DNA of 64,000 nucleotides from Zymoseptoria tritici IPO323. Taxonomy: Eukaryota > Ascomycota > Dothideomycetes > Mycosphaerellales > Mycosphaerellaceae. The notes under the pieces were generated by a model. It ran no database searches. It was given only the letters and a program-made list of their open reading frames with translations, and had not been told where the DNA came from. Every line of letters starts with the position of its first letter. Position 1 is the stretch's first letter. Positions 1 to 9,778 of this stretch are shown here, one piece after another. Both the position numbers and the translations under genes were made by a program. Where the stretch lies: positions 1,674,001 to 1,738,000 of the forward strand of contig NC_018211.1 of assembly GCF_000219625.1 (NCBI RefSeq), read 5' to 3'.

Positions 1-1
1 T

Positions 2-2248
2 GGTGGTGACATGACACGGTCGATCGGCACCGCCCTATATGCCGCACCCGAGCTCGCATCCTCGTCTGGGTCCTCGTACACCAACAAAGTCGATATGTAC
101 TCGCTCGGCATCATGTTCTACGAGATGAACCAGCGCTTCGGCACGGCAATGGAAAGGATCACCGAGCTACAGAAGATTCGTGAGCCGGGTCACGCATTGG
201 GACCGGCATTTCAGGCCGATGGTGACAAGGCTGCTCAGGGTAAGTTGATTACAACCCTGGTCGCACATAAACCCAGTGGGCGACCAAGCAGTGCTGAGCT
301 ACTCCGCTCTGATCTGCTACCTATGAAGATCGAGGATGAAACTCTGCGGAAGATGATGAGTGGTCTCACGGATGCAAGCTCACCGTACCACCAACAGCTG
401 ATGTCTGCTTTGTTCTCGCAGACTTCAGCTAGCTCCCAGCAAGTGAAGGCGCTGGCGTGGGATTCCAAGGCAAGCGCTATCGTAGAGGATCTGGCTCGGA
501 TTCGGATGCGAGGAACAGTGCGAAGCTCTCTAGCGACTGTATTTCGGCGCCATGGTGCAGAGGAAATCCATCGCGAAGGCGTCTTTCCTCGATCAGATCT
601 ATACGCTGCTGCGGGAAATGCCTTTACCGCATTGGATCCCTCTGGCAGTGTCGTGCAATTACCGTATGATATGATGCTCCCGTTCGCACGGCGGCTGGCG
701 ATGCAATCCTCGGCTGTGCGCTGCAGTTATACCTTCGGAACAGTCTACCGGGCTGCACTTTCGGGTGGACCGCCGAAGGAAGGAGAAGAGGCCGCCTTTG
801 ATATCGTGGACGATGCTCGTGATGAGGATACCTCGTTGAATGATGCCGAAGTCGTGAAGACAATGGACGAAGTACTCACGGAACTTCCTCCACTCGACAA
901 TGCGAACAGTTTCGCCTTCCACATCACTAACGGTGCATTGGTCGATGCGATCCTGGACCATTGCCGGGTCCCGCTCACTCTCCAGCATGCCGTCAAAGAC
1001 GTTTTGAGTAAGCTTGGCTACCATGGCATCACATGGGCGAAGAGCAGATCTGAGCTACGAGGCATGGGCATTCCTGACACCACTCTCGATGATCTGCAGG
1101 CTTTTGACTGGCAAGAGTCGCCCGGGAAAGCCTTCAAGCGATTGAATGGGCTCCTGGAACGTGCGAATCCTGCCGTGAAAGCAAAGTGCGAGTCCGCGCT
1201 GCGAGAGCTCCGGCAAACTCTCAACGCGATCAGCGTCTTTGGAGTATCTCGCAAAGTCTATGTGGTACCACTGAGCTGCTACAAGGCAAGACTCTATGCA
1301 GCCACGATGTTCAAGGTCGTACTGGAGAAGAAGAAAAGCCGGATCCCAGTGGCTGCTGGCGGACGCTACGACAGCGTAATTGAAGCGCATCGCAGTGGTG
1401 CCACCAGCGACGGTACCAAGCAAGGCGCTGTAGGCGTGTGCATCGCCCTCGACACAATCGTCTCACAATGGATGAAAGGATATACCCCAACCAGCGGCAA
1501 AGCGACCGGCTTCCTGAAAGACTCCGCTAAGCCTCAGCATCTCCCAAAACGCTGCGACGTCCTCGTCATCGCCAGCGGCGGCACCGAAAAGCTCCGAGAC
1601 GCAGGCATCCGAATCGTCAGCTCCCTCTGGAGCAGCAACATCAGTGCCGAACTCTCCCGCGAGACCACCTCCTCCCCAGACCAAAACTACACCTTCCTCG
1701 TCCACCTCCGCCACGAAGCCTCCACCACCGTCCGCGTCACGCATACCGAAAGCGAAGCCGAAGACACCGACATCCCCATTCCCTCGCTCGTCGCGCACCT
1801 CACCCAAGAACTCCGCGACCGCGCCGCCAAGTCCCGCCAACCCCTCCCTCGCACGCAGTCCGGCCAACAACAACACGACGCCCGCAGCACCAACGTGCAA
1901 GTCCTCTGGGCCCGACACGGCAGCAAAAAGTCGAATAAATACAGCATTGTCGCGGACGCCACGCGGGTGTGGGCGGAGAAGTGCGATGCGATCAAAGATG
2001 CGCCAATCTTGGCGATTGAGACGAGGGATGATGTGTTGGATGTGATTCAAGGGACGAGGTTGGGCGATGCGGAGAGCTGGAAGAAGGCGGGACAGAGCGT
2101 GCAGTTGAGTGAGGGCATGTATTTGGGACAGGTGAGGGATGTCTTGGAAGGGTGGAGGAAGATGTGGATGAGCGGTGATGGGGTGAGGGAGGCGTGTGTT
2201 TATAATTTCCGGAGTCAGAGGGGGATTTATTATGATTTGGGGGCGTGA
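2..2248 (+). CDS. GCN2: GCN2-type eIF2alpha kinase, C-terminal part (5' truncated by window edge)
   Basis: The frame is open from base 2, so the true start lies left of the window. The visible 748 residues begin in the kinase C-lobe: the activation-segment end GTALYAAPE, then the KVDMYSLGIMFYEM helix. A histidyl-tRNA-synthetase-like domain follows (roughly visible residues 170-520, with AAGGRYDSVI near residue 460), and then a C-terminal anticodon-binding-like region. That order (kinase, HisRS-like, C-terminal domain) is diagnostic of GCN2/CPC3, which senses uncharged tRNA and phosphorylates eIF2alpha during amino-acid starvation. The stop at 2246-2248 is clean and no intron is needed in this part. 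The next gene, eL41, is convergent. Several long antisense ORFs lie inside this gene and are shadows. Confidence 0.93.
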   Translation, partial: GGDMTRSIGTALYAAPELASSSGSSYTNKVDMYSLGIMFYEMNQRFGTAMERITELQKIREPGHALGPAFQADGDKAAQGKLITTLVAHKPSGRPSSAELLRSDLLPMKIEDETLRKMMSGLTDASSPYHQQLMSALFSQTSASSQQVKALAWDSKASAIVEDLARIRMRGTVRSSLATVFRRHGAEEIHREGVFPRSDLYAAAGNAFTALDPSGSVVQLPYDMMLPFARRLAMQSSAVRCSYTFGTVYRAALSGGPPKEGEEAAFDIVDDARDEDTSLNDAEVVKTMDEVLTELPPLDNANSFAFHITNGALVDAILDHCRVPLTLQHAVKDVLSKLGYHGITWAKSRSELRGMGIPDTTLDDLQAFDWQESPGKAFKRLNGLLERANPAVKAKCESALRELRQTLNAISVFGVSRKVYVVPLSCYKARLYAATMFKVVLEKKKSRIPVAAGGRYDSVIEAHRSGATSDGTKQGAVGVCIALDTIVSQWMKGYTPTSGKATGFLKDSAKPQHLPKRCDVLVIASGGTEKLRDAGIRIVSSLWSSNISAELSRETTSSPDQNYTFLVHLRHEASTTVRVTHTESEAEDTDIPIPSLVAHLTQELRDRAAKSRQPLPRTQSGQQQHDARSTNVQVLWARHGSKKSNKYSIVADATRVWAEKCDAIKDAPILAIETRDDVLDVIQGTRLGDAESWKKAGQSVQLSEGMYLGQVRDVLEGWRKMWMSGDGVREACVYNFRSQRGIYYDLGA

Positions 2249-2929
2249 GTGGTGGGAAGCGATGGAGCCGAGGGAGGTTTGAGAGGCCAGGCAGGGTGGG
2301 CAGTATCAGAGAAAGGCAATGTTGGAGGGCATACAAATACAGCTGTATCGACCCAACGGCCAGACGTGGACGCATCATGCGGCATGAGAAATGACAGATG
2401 ACATGTGAGAGAGGGAGCATGAACCCAATCCGGGCAAAGCTCGGGATCCTGCGTCATTTCGAGCGGTCGGCAATGCTGTCAGACGAAGCTTCTAGAGCAC
2501 AGCGACAGCATCACATAGATCAGCAACATATCGCAAGAATTCAACACAGTGGACACGTAGGCAGCAGATAGAAGCTTCATTTGACAAAAAAGCTAACTGC
2601 TAGAGCCAATCCTCAAGTCTCAAAGGCACGCCGTAATCGGAAGCCAACTGCCGGTTTTAGAGCTCTCGGGACTCAGTTTGTTGTTGTTCAAGTAAACGCT
2701 GCCTGGATTGACACCTCGTCGATGCCAAATCCATCCCATTCATCCTCCGCACCCAGTAATGTTGCAGTGGTCCGTGTGCATTGAACGCCAGCCTCCAAGG
2801 CGCTGTCAGGTGTATCGTATCCTTCCTTCAGCTTGCCGAGCTTGTGTGGTGGTCGCGTGACTGGTGTGTTGTGTTGTTGTCGGTCATTGCGGTGAATGGT
2901 GGGTTTCCATGATGTTGGAGGCGAGTCGT
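2249..2929. other. 3' intergenic space between convergent GCN2 and eL41
   Basis: This 681 bp stretch between two convergent stop codons should hold both 3' UTRs. I see only short low-quality reading frames and no recognisable gene or RNA. Confidence 0.5.
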
Positions 2930-3065
2930 TTATTTGCTGAGAGAAGGTGTTAGTGTTTGTGGGAGAGAAGGTGGGAGGCATTGGAGGAACTCACGATCGA
3001 GCACGGGTCTTTCTTCTCTTACGCTTCAGCCGGCGAACACGCTTCTTTCTCCACTTCGCTCTCAT
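2930..3065 (-). CDS. RPL41: 60S ribosomal protein eL41 (25 aa, intron before last codon)
   Basis: The ATG at 3065-3063 opens a 25-residue, almost entirely Arg/Lys peptide starting MRAKWRKKR, the signature of eL41, the smallest eukaryotic ribosomal protein. It is too short for ordinary ORF calling. Exon 1 (3065-2995) ends within the codon for Ser24 at a GTGAGT donor. A 58 nt intron (2994-2937) ends in CTCAG, and exon 2 is only seven bases (2936-2930): it completes Ser, adds the final Lys and the TAA stop. Without splicing, translation would end one residue early at an in-frame TGA, losing only the last Lys. A further intron lies in the 5' UTR (3127-3071, GTCAGT to CACAG) with a perfect TACTAAC branch site, typical of highly expressed ribosomal protein genes. 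It is divergent from the kinase gene at 3347. Confidence 0.95.
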
Positions 3066-3070
3066 CTTGA

Positions 3071-3127
3071 CTGTGATTGTTGTTAGTATGTTGTTGTCAT
3101 TGAAGTCATATCGTGTTGGGGACTGAC
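3071..3127 (-). other. 5' UTR intron of the eL41 gene
   Basis: On the minus strand the segment reads GTCAGT at its 5' end, TACTAAC about 18 nt before the 3' end, and CACAG just five bases upstream of the eL41 start codon. All three splice signals are strong, so this is very probably a leader intron. Confidence 0.8.
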
Positions 3128-3346
3128 CTTGAATTTGCCTTGATGAGTTGATGTGTGCGTGAGGAAGGAAGGACGAGAGAGCTTCCATCCGAATTAGAGA
3201 TGTGCATTCGGCTGTTCTTCGGGGTCTTGGCGCTTAGCATGCCCCGCACCTTCCTTACCTTCGATCGACTGACCTCACTGTCCAGGTTCACTTCAATATA
3301 TCACATCGACGAAGCACTCCATCACTTCACTCATCACTGAGCAGCA

Positions 3347-5293
3347 ATGGCAGACATGCAGTACGACGCGTCATCCAACATGACATCCTCGTATCCGCAC
3401 CAGCAAGATCACATTGCCTCACTGATCTTCGAAAGCTCAGCCCAACCTGGCATTGGAGGTAAACCATGGTAAGTCTCATGGTTGGACCATCGTCTCATCT
3501 TGAAGCAGAACCGTACACCTTGCTCGGAAACAGAGAGTTCGACATCGGCAGACATCATGTATTTGAAGCTCTCAACATCGACGACCGAAGCATTTCCACA
3601 CATCATCTTCGCTTTCGCTGCATCATCTTCGGTGACACCGACGAAGGATATGTGCCTCCCATGATTTACATGACCGTCCTGTCGAACAATGCGATTCTAC
3701 TCAGACGCTACGGATTGGATGATCCTGATGGAGGTATCACTGTCAGCAAAGGCTCGCCAGATGTGCTGCTCAACAGTGAAGACCGCATACAACTGACACA
3801 AAGCATTTCCATCACACTGCGATCATTCCTCGAGCAGACGGAAGCAGCACCACTTGGTCGCACTCGCGAGGCGGAGGCTGCTCTTTTCGCCAATCACTTC
3901 AAGCTCACGAGGCGGATCCTCGGCATTGGTGCGTACGCCTCTGTTCGTGTTGCGATCAAACCAGATACCGGTCGCCAGTATGCGTGCAAGATCGTTCGAG
4001 CGCCGGAGAAGAACATCAACGGTATACCTGATAAGACCTCAAGAGAGTACAACGTTCTCAAAGACCTCTCGCATCCCAATATCGTGTCGCTCGAAAAGGT
4101 CTTCCGCACAACATACTCAAGCTACATCTTCCAAGAGCTCATCACAGGAGGCGATCTGTTGTCCTATCTCTGCATGCATGATGGTTGTCTCGAAGAACCA
4201 GAAGCTGCCATGATCTCGAAACAGCTCCTCGAAGCCGTCGAATACCTGCATCTGCACAACGTCGTCCATCGAGACATCAAGCCCGAGAACATCCTGATGA
4301 CCTCGTGGCGCATGGGCGCCAGAGTCGTGCTGACAGACTTTGGCCAGTCGAGAAGTCTTGCCGACGTTGAAAGAGCTGCCAAACATGCAGGTGCTTTCCG
4401 CATGCACACACAGGTTGGCACGCCTGGATATACCGCGCCGTATGCTTCATCTCATCTTGAACCTCCAGAGACTTGACACTGACACTCACAGTGAGGTACA
4501 TCTGCGCATGCAGAAGGTCATTCAAGACGGATGCGGCTACAGTAAAGCCATCGACATCTGGTCGATCGGGTGCGTGACTGCCATGATGTTCCACAAAGTC
4601 CCGGAATCCCCAGAGTTCTGCCAATACGACCCGAGCGACTTCGAAATGTCGCAGACCGACGACAGATTCCACACCCTCGATGACCCGAAGACCTGGGGTC
4701 ACATCAGCTCGAAAGCCAAGGGTTTTATCAAAGGATGTCTCGCTCCGCGAGAAGCTGATCGCCTCACGGCAAGCGAAGGCCTGACTCACAAGTGGTTCAC
4801 TTCCCTCCACCACCGATCGGAATTCGAAGCCGCATATGAGCGAGCTGTCGCCGACTGGAAACCTCGGCCCAACCATACCAATATCGTCGAATTCATCGAT
4901 ACAAGTCACATCCAAAACGAAGAAGCAGTACGCTCCCATCACTTCGAGCCTGCACTTCCTCGACCTGCTTCCGAGCCTCGCTCAACCGACCAAGCCGACA
5001 TGATCGCTCGGTGGAGGGCAGACGAGGTCCACGCAAGCCCAGCAGCTTTCGTCAACTACACTGCTTCTCAATACGAGGAAGAGAGTCTCGATCTCCGCAG
5101 ACTCTCACTCCAACCACCAGCCACAGCGCAACCAGAGTCCGCTTCGTACCCACAGATCGAGGACTCCCAAGATGAGTTTCGCGATGCATACATCGACCAT
5201 GATATGGAGTTCGATCTCGAATCACAACTCTATCAGGCGTCTCAGAATCAGGCGATCAATCGTCGTGCACTTACCACTCATGGCCATTACTAA
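3347..5293 (+). CDS. FHA-domain CAMK-type protein kinase (Mek1/Rad53-Chk2 family)
   Basis: Proposed model: join(3347..3458, 3509..4439, 4492..5293), 614 aa. The second intron (4440-4491, GTATGC to CACAG) is firm because it joins GTPGYTAP to EV in the activation segment. The first (3459-3508) was chosen because it is the only nearby GT-AG pair that keeps the frame; the donor GTAAAC is weak, so the extreme N-terminus is uncertain. Residues about 45-125 resemble an FHA domain (FDIGRHH, then SISTHH). The kinase follows: glycine loop GIGAYA near 176, ACK lysine near 198, HRDIKPEN near 291, DFG near 314. FHA before a CAMK kinase is the architecture of Mek1 (meiotic recombination) and of Rad53/Chk2 checkpoint kinases. 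The C-terminal ~110 residues are low-complexity and acidic. Confidence 0.85.
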
Positions 5294-5671
5294 CATGCGA
5301 TACATCTCTTCGGTCGATCGAACGCACCCTGCCGACTGAACGAAAGTCATGGTCATGAAAACTGTTTGTCGAATAAGCGTCATGGTTTTGCACAATGTTC
5401 GGAACGCGCAACGACGACGCTGCACATGTTTCTTTGCTCGGCCTGTCGAACGGCTGTTTTTCTCAGATGCTAACAGTGCATTACCTATTTGCCGCGTATT
5501 ACATAGCTCGCATCGATACCCACAGCAGAAGCAATCATGCATTTATCGACTTTATCTAATATGGCCTCTACGTTCTCAAAGATCCCTTCCATGTGGTCCT
5601 GATTCCCTCGTCCTGGTGCTGCCCATCCTTCCATTCCCCCAACGAAGTCCAGAACGCCTCCATATGCCCAT
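5294..5671. other. intergenic space between convergent kinase and aspartokinase
   Basis: There are 378 bp between two stop codons. I see no gene, only 3' UTR-like sequence. Confidence 0.5.
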
Positions 5672-7394
5672 TCAATCCAAAAACGTAAACAAATTCGTAT
5701 GCACCACATTCAACGCCCGATCCGCATTCTTCTCTTCAATCACACAGCTAATATTGATCTCACTCGCTCCCTGACTGATCATCTCAATATTAATCCCGTG
5801 CTCCCCCAAGGTGCTGAAAAACCTCCCACTCACACCCACCATGGTCCGCAACTGCCTACCGACCAAACTGATGATCGCCATCCCGGGGACGAGATCCACA
5901 TCGCCCCACACGCTCAAGTCGTCCACCGCGCCCCTCAGCGCAGCGGATTCGATTTTGAGTTCTTCCTCGCCGTTGCCGGACAGCATGCTGATTTCTGAAT
6001 GTAGAGCCATGCTGACGTGGACTTCGGAGGAGGAGATGAGGTCGACGGAGAGGTGGTGGCGGTCGAGGATTTGGAAGATGGACATCAAGAAGCCGTGGGA
6101 GCGGGTGCGGCGCTTAGAATGGACGTTTAGCACGGTGATGCCGCGTTTGGTGGTAACGGCGGTGGGGCGCTTGGGTTTGTTGAAGAGGTCGAAGCCGGTG
6201 AGGTTGAGGGAGGAGCGGCTGCGGAAGGAGGAACCGGGGCGGCGCAGGGAGTGGGAGTCCGAGGGGTCTGGAAAGACGACGGTGCCTTTGTTCCGAGGGT
6301 TCATGACGTTTTTGATGCGGATGGGGATGTGCGCTTTGATGACTTGGTCCATGGTGAAGGGGTGGATGACTTCGGAGCCGTAGAAGGTGAGTTCGGCGGC
6401 TTCGCTGGGGGTGACGGAGTCGAGGAGGCGGGCGGTCGGGCATTTGCGTGGGTCTGCGGTGAAGATACCGTCGACTTCTTTCCAGATTTGGAGTTCTTGG
6501 GCGCCGAGACCGACGGCTGTGAGGGCTGCGCAGAGGTCGGTGTAGCCGCGGCCGATTTCTTTGAGGAGACCGCCCGGGACGGCGCCAAAGTAGCCTGTTA
6601 TGACTGGGACGACTTCTGGTCCTAAGGCCTGGATGCGGTCTGCAATGGCCACTCCGATCTTGAGGTAGAATTGCTCGTCCAACGACTTGCCAACGTCGAA
6701 TTGGATGATGTCGCTCAGATCCACGTATGCGGCCTGCACGTTACGGCTTTGTAGTAGAGCAGTCATGTACAAGCAGCTCAGCTTCTCGCCCACAGAGATG
6801 ACCATATCCTCCGTCTGACGAGTCACAGCCCGAAGGTACTGCGCAGCCTCCAAAATCTTCATGAGCTTCTTGCACTCCGCATTGACCGCCAGTGTATACT
6901 GCTCCAGCACCTTGGTCGTCGCTCCTCCCCATACACCGCACGCGTCTTGTCCAGCTTTTACATGATCCTGACGAATCGTCTCCACAATCTCCCTGTATTT
7001 CCCAGACTCCGGATCGAGGACATCGAGGCTGGCGCGGACGAGTCGGGACGTGGTGCCTTCGTTCTTCGAGGTGGAGGTGCGAGCAGAGCAGACGACTGCT
7101 ATGCGCTTGCCCGGTTCAAGGCCTGCCCTGTTGTATTCAGCATCGGGTCCTATACCTCTGCCACGATCTGACTCATATGGCCAGACTTTCTTCTCAGACT
7201 TACTGTACGATATCCTCTGCGATCTTGACCGGAAATTTGCCCACACTCGTGCCGCCAAACTTTTGCACCACCCAATTCCCACCTCCTGGTATGCTCTTCT
7301 CGGTCGTGTGCGGTCTTCGGTCTCCCAGGATGCCGGCGATGAAATTTGAAGCGTCGATTGTGCCGCGATTACTTCTTATTAGAGGGAAGTCCAT
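5672..7394 (-). CDS. HOM3: aspartokinase
   Basis: Aspartokinase phosphorylates aspartate in the first step towards threonine, methionine and isoleucine (and homoserine) synthesis. Model: complement(join(5672..7127, 7204..7394)), 548 aa, close to the usual fungal length. Exon 1 carries the ATP/aspartate motif VQKFGGTSVGKFP (around residue 45). The 76 nt intron (GTAAGT to CAACAG) is in phase and leads into the conserved PGKRIAVVCSAR strand. Further hallmarks are KNEGTTSR, EVDGIFTADPR and YFGSEVIHPFTM, and a C-terminal pair of ACT-type regulatory domains (about residues 385-540) that in this family bind threonine for feedback inhibition. The start at 7394 was chosen because it is the first in-frame ATG and sits in a good CCACCATGG context; the open frame further upstream has no ATG. 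Confidence 0.94.
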
Positions 7395-7802
7395 GGTGGA
7401 GAGTATGTTCAGGGTATCAATATGAGCAGTGCAAGACAGGAATGCATGCGACAATGCTGTGAATGGGATGAGGTAGTTGTTGAAGAGTGTGAGTCGGAGG
7501 GGCCAGGAATAAATTTGGTGGGGTTATTTCCATTCACTGCAGGGGCCCGATGCCGGTGTGCCCTCAGTGAATGCCCGTCACGCCGGCACTTGTTTGTGCT
7601 TCTTTTGCTTTGATCCGACAAACAATACCAAGGGCGATGCAGCGTGGGAGTGGGATCTCATTGTTATATTGGAGAAGAGACATCACTTGATCATACAGAG
7701 TCCGATCTAGTACCTCAGTCGGCGACAGCGAACCGAATGACACCATCGACACGATTATCGGTGAGCGTTTGAAGCTATTCATCTGTACAAGGTCACATTG
7801 CT
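7395..7802. other. intergenic space upstream of aspartokinase
   Basis: There are 408 bp between the aspartokinase start and the end of the PI-PLC-like gene, both on the minus strand. It must contain the aspartokinase promoter. No other gene is recognised. Confidence 0.5.
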
Positions 7803-9222
7803 CTATTGCACCATCCGATCTTCACACCAATCCGGCGCCGAGACGGGATTGCATCTTGCAACACGTCCACCCTTCAACTGAACCGCATAATCCGAATCAT
7901 ACCTCGCACTCATTCCATACGCTGGGAAGTCCGTGCTAACCACATGCGCCGCACTTTTGAACGCATTATCTCGCATCGTCGTGTCCTTTTCCAAGAGAGT
8001 GGTGATCGGCTCGTCGGCTCTCGTGCGGATGAAGTAGCCTTTCTTGACGAGTCGCTGTATCTCGGTGACATTCGGATGGTTGAACTTGATGAACGCCGCA
8101 TCTGCGTCGCCTTCTACACCGTTCGTGAAGACCGTGCGGTTTTGGAGAGACTCGGAGCCGTCGGAACGGTATGTGTCTCTGATCTTGTCTGGTGAGTCTG
8201 GGTCGTTGTCGAAGTAGAACATGAATTTATTGCGAGAATCCTTGAGGCTTGGCCAGCCGTGTTGTAGGACTGACTGCTCGAGTGTGAGGCCTGGTCGACG
8301 AATATCGTCGGGTACGATAAGTTTGTCGGATGACAAGACAGAGCGAATTTCTGCATCGACGTTAAGGATGCGTTCGAGTGTCCACTGCTTGGCTTCTTGA
8401 GCGCACACGCCGCCCAGCCCACACGCCAGCGCATCAGACTTCAACTCGATGTCGAATGTCAGTGGCAGATGTCCGGGATTTGATTCGGACCACGCCTTGA
8501 GCTGTTCAAGACACTGCACGAAAGTATGGCAGATGGCGTTCGTGTCGACGTCAGTGATGTGGAAGACTTTCAATCCCGGTTTCTTCATGATCGAGTTGTT
8601 GAACGGCGCGGTCTTCTCGGTCAGATTGCTGAATTTCCAAATGAGAGGAAAGGCATAGAGTCCTCCTTCGGTGTCGGAGTGCAAGTCGATCTCGAACGAG
8701 CGGACGGACTGGTGATCCAGCTGGTCGGTCCATTTCGAGTGCGAATAATACACATTCTCCGGATCTGGGATGTATTTCTCGAAAATGTCTCGCTCGGAGC
8801 GGCTGATCTCGCGATGGTATGAATTGTGCGTGCCTACCACTTGGATGTGGTTCAATCGCAATTCTTCGTTGCAGTCGGAGTCGTGGGCGAAAGTCTTCTG
8901 GAGCAAGCTGCCTTGACAGAGATCAGCCGAAGTCTGACTTGAACGTACAACGATCATGACCCACCAGTCGCTACCCACGAAAGTACCTAAATATGTTAGC
9001 TCTCTCGAACACGTACAACCTTAGCGACGATACTCACAGAAGGCACGCGCATGGCTATCGTGCAGTTGTGTATGAGTTTCTGAAGTTCTGAAATCACGAA
9101 GGTGAAGGTGTCATCTTACTGTAATAAAGTATCGCTGCTGCGCCCAGGAAGGCGAGGATAGCTGCCATGGTCAGCATGGCATGGAACCTATAAGCGCTGC
9201 GCGACTCCGATGGCGCCACCAT
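7803..9222 (-). CDS. Ca-dependent phosphoinositide phospholipase C-like protein, membrane anchored
   Basis: Model: complement(join(7803..8986, 9038..9079, 9120..9222)), 442 aa. The start at 9222 gives a short basic N-terminus and a hydrophobic segment (about residues 17-35, MLTMAAILAFLGAAAILYY), so the protein is probably a type II membrane protein or secreted. Residue ~101 starts GTHNSYH, followed by RSFEIDLHSDTEGG, ITDVDT and FDIELKSDAL, the His/acidic pattern of the 'phosphoinositide phospholipase C, Ca-dependent' family in the TIM-barrel PLC superfamily. Substrate and direction of cleavage are not visible from sequence. Both introns keep the frame; the first is only 40 nt, and an additional 45 nt GTGGGT-CAG intron near 8975-8931 is also possible, so residues 40-70 are uncertain. 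It is divergent from the Zn2Cys6 regulator. Confidence 0.85.
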
Positions 9223-9778
9223 TATGAAGGCCGAGGTGGTCGAGTCAGCGTGGCGGCGTACTGGTCCAGACCTTATTATTTCTTATTGCTGTGGCTGCAT
9301 AAGGTAGGCGGGAGCAGCTGCTCGATGGAGTCCTGTCGACGAGATGCGAGCGACGTGTGACCACAGCCAATTGCCGAAGCACATGCGGTCGCTGTCAAGC
9401 ATCATGCAAAGAGCCAGGTTCCCTCGGATCGCCGCTTACGTGAGGCATGGACACGCATCGGGAACGAACATTGTTCCATGAATACGAGAAGCACCATGTT
9501 GGCTTGGTACAGTGACCGAAGTACGGGAGCTGCTTGTAGTTCATGAGGCAGAGTCGTTCTATGGATCCTGTGTGTCCTAAATGAATGCAGACCCAACGAC
9601 AGCAGGAGCCGTCGGAGCCGTCGGAGGAAGTCAGAACTCCTTCCGACGCCAAGACACATCCGCTTGAGTTCAATTTCCAGCTTCCGTTGCCGATAAACTT
9701 TGTTTCCTTTGTCCACCACCCTTGTTCCGTGGACTTCCGTCCGACACCGACGCTCCGCCGAAACACCCTGCCCTGGTC
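9223..9778 (+). promoter_or_regulatory. divergent promoter of PI-PLC-like gene and Zn2Cys6 regulator, with clustered TCCGAC/GTCGGA sites
   Basis: The 556 bp between the two start codons carries four copies of one hexamer in its last 170 bases: GTCGGA at 9611-9616 and 9620-9625 (a direct repeat at 9 bp spacing), and TCCGAC at 9642-9647 and 9740-9745. The same hexamer is over-represented in the IDO/kynureninase promoter. CGG-containing elements are typical targets of Zn2Cys6 proteins. That the adjacent regulator binds here is inference. Confidence 0.5.

Noticed and set aside
1463..2050. 195-codon minus-strand frame
   Set aside because: It lies wholly inside the GCN2 HisRS-like/C-terminal coding region; Val/Gly/Ala-rich antisense of C-ending codons.
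7395..7454. 20-codon extension of aspartokinase
   Set aside because: The upstream initiator would be TTG; the ATG at 7394 has a good context.
9722..9778. N-terminal extension of the first Zn2Cys6 factor
   Set aside because: The extended frame begins with TTG; the first ATG is at 9779 and already includes the full basic region and zinc cluster.
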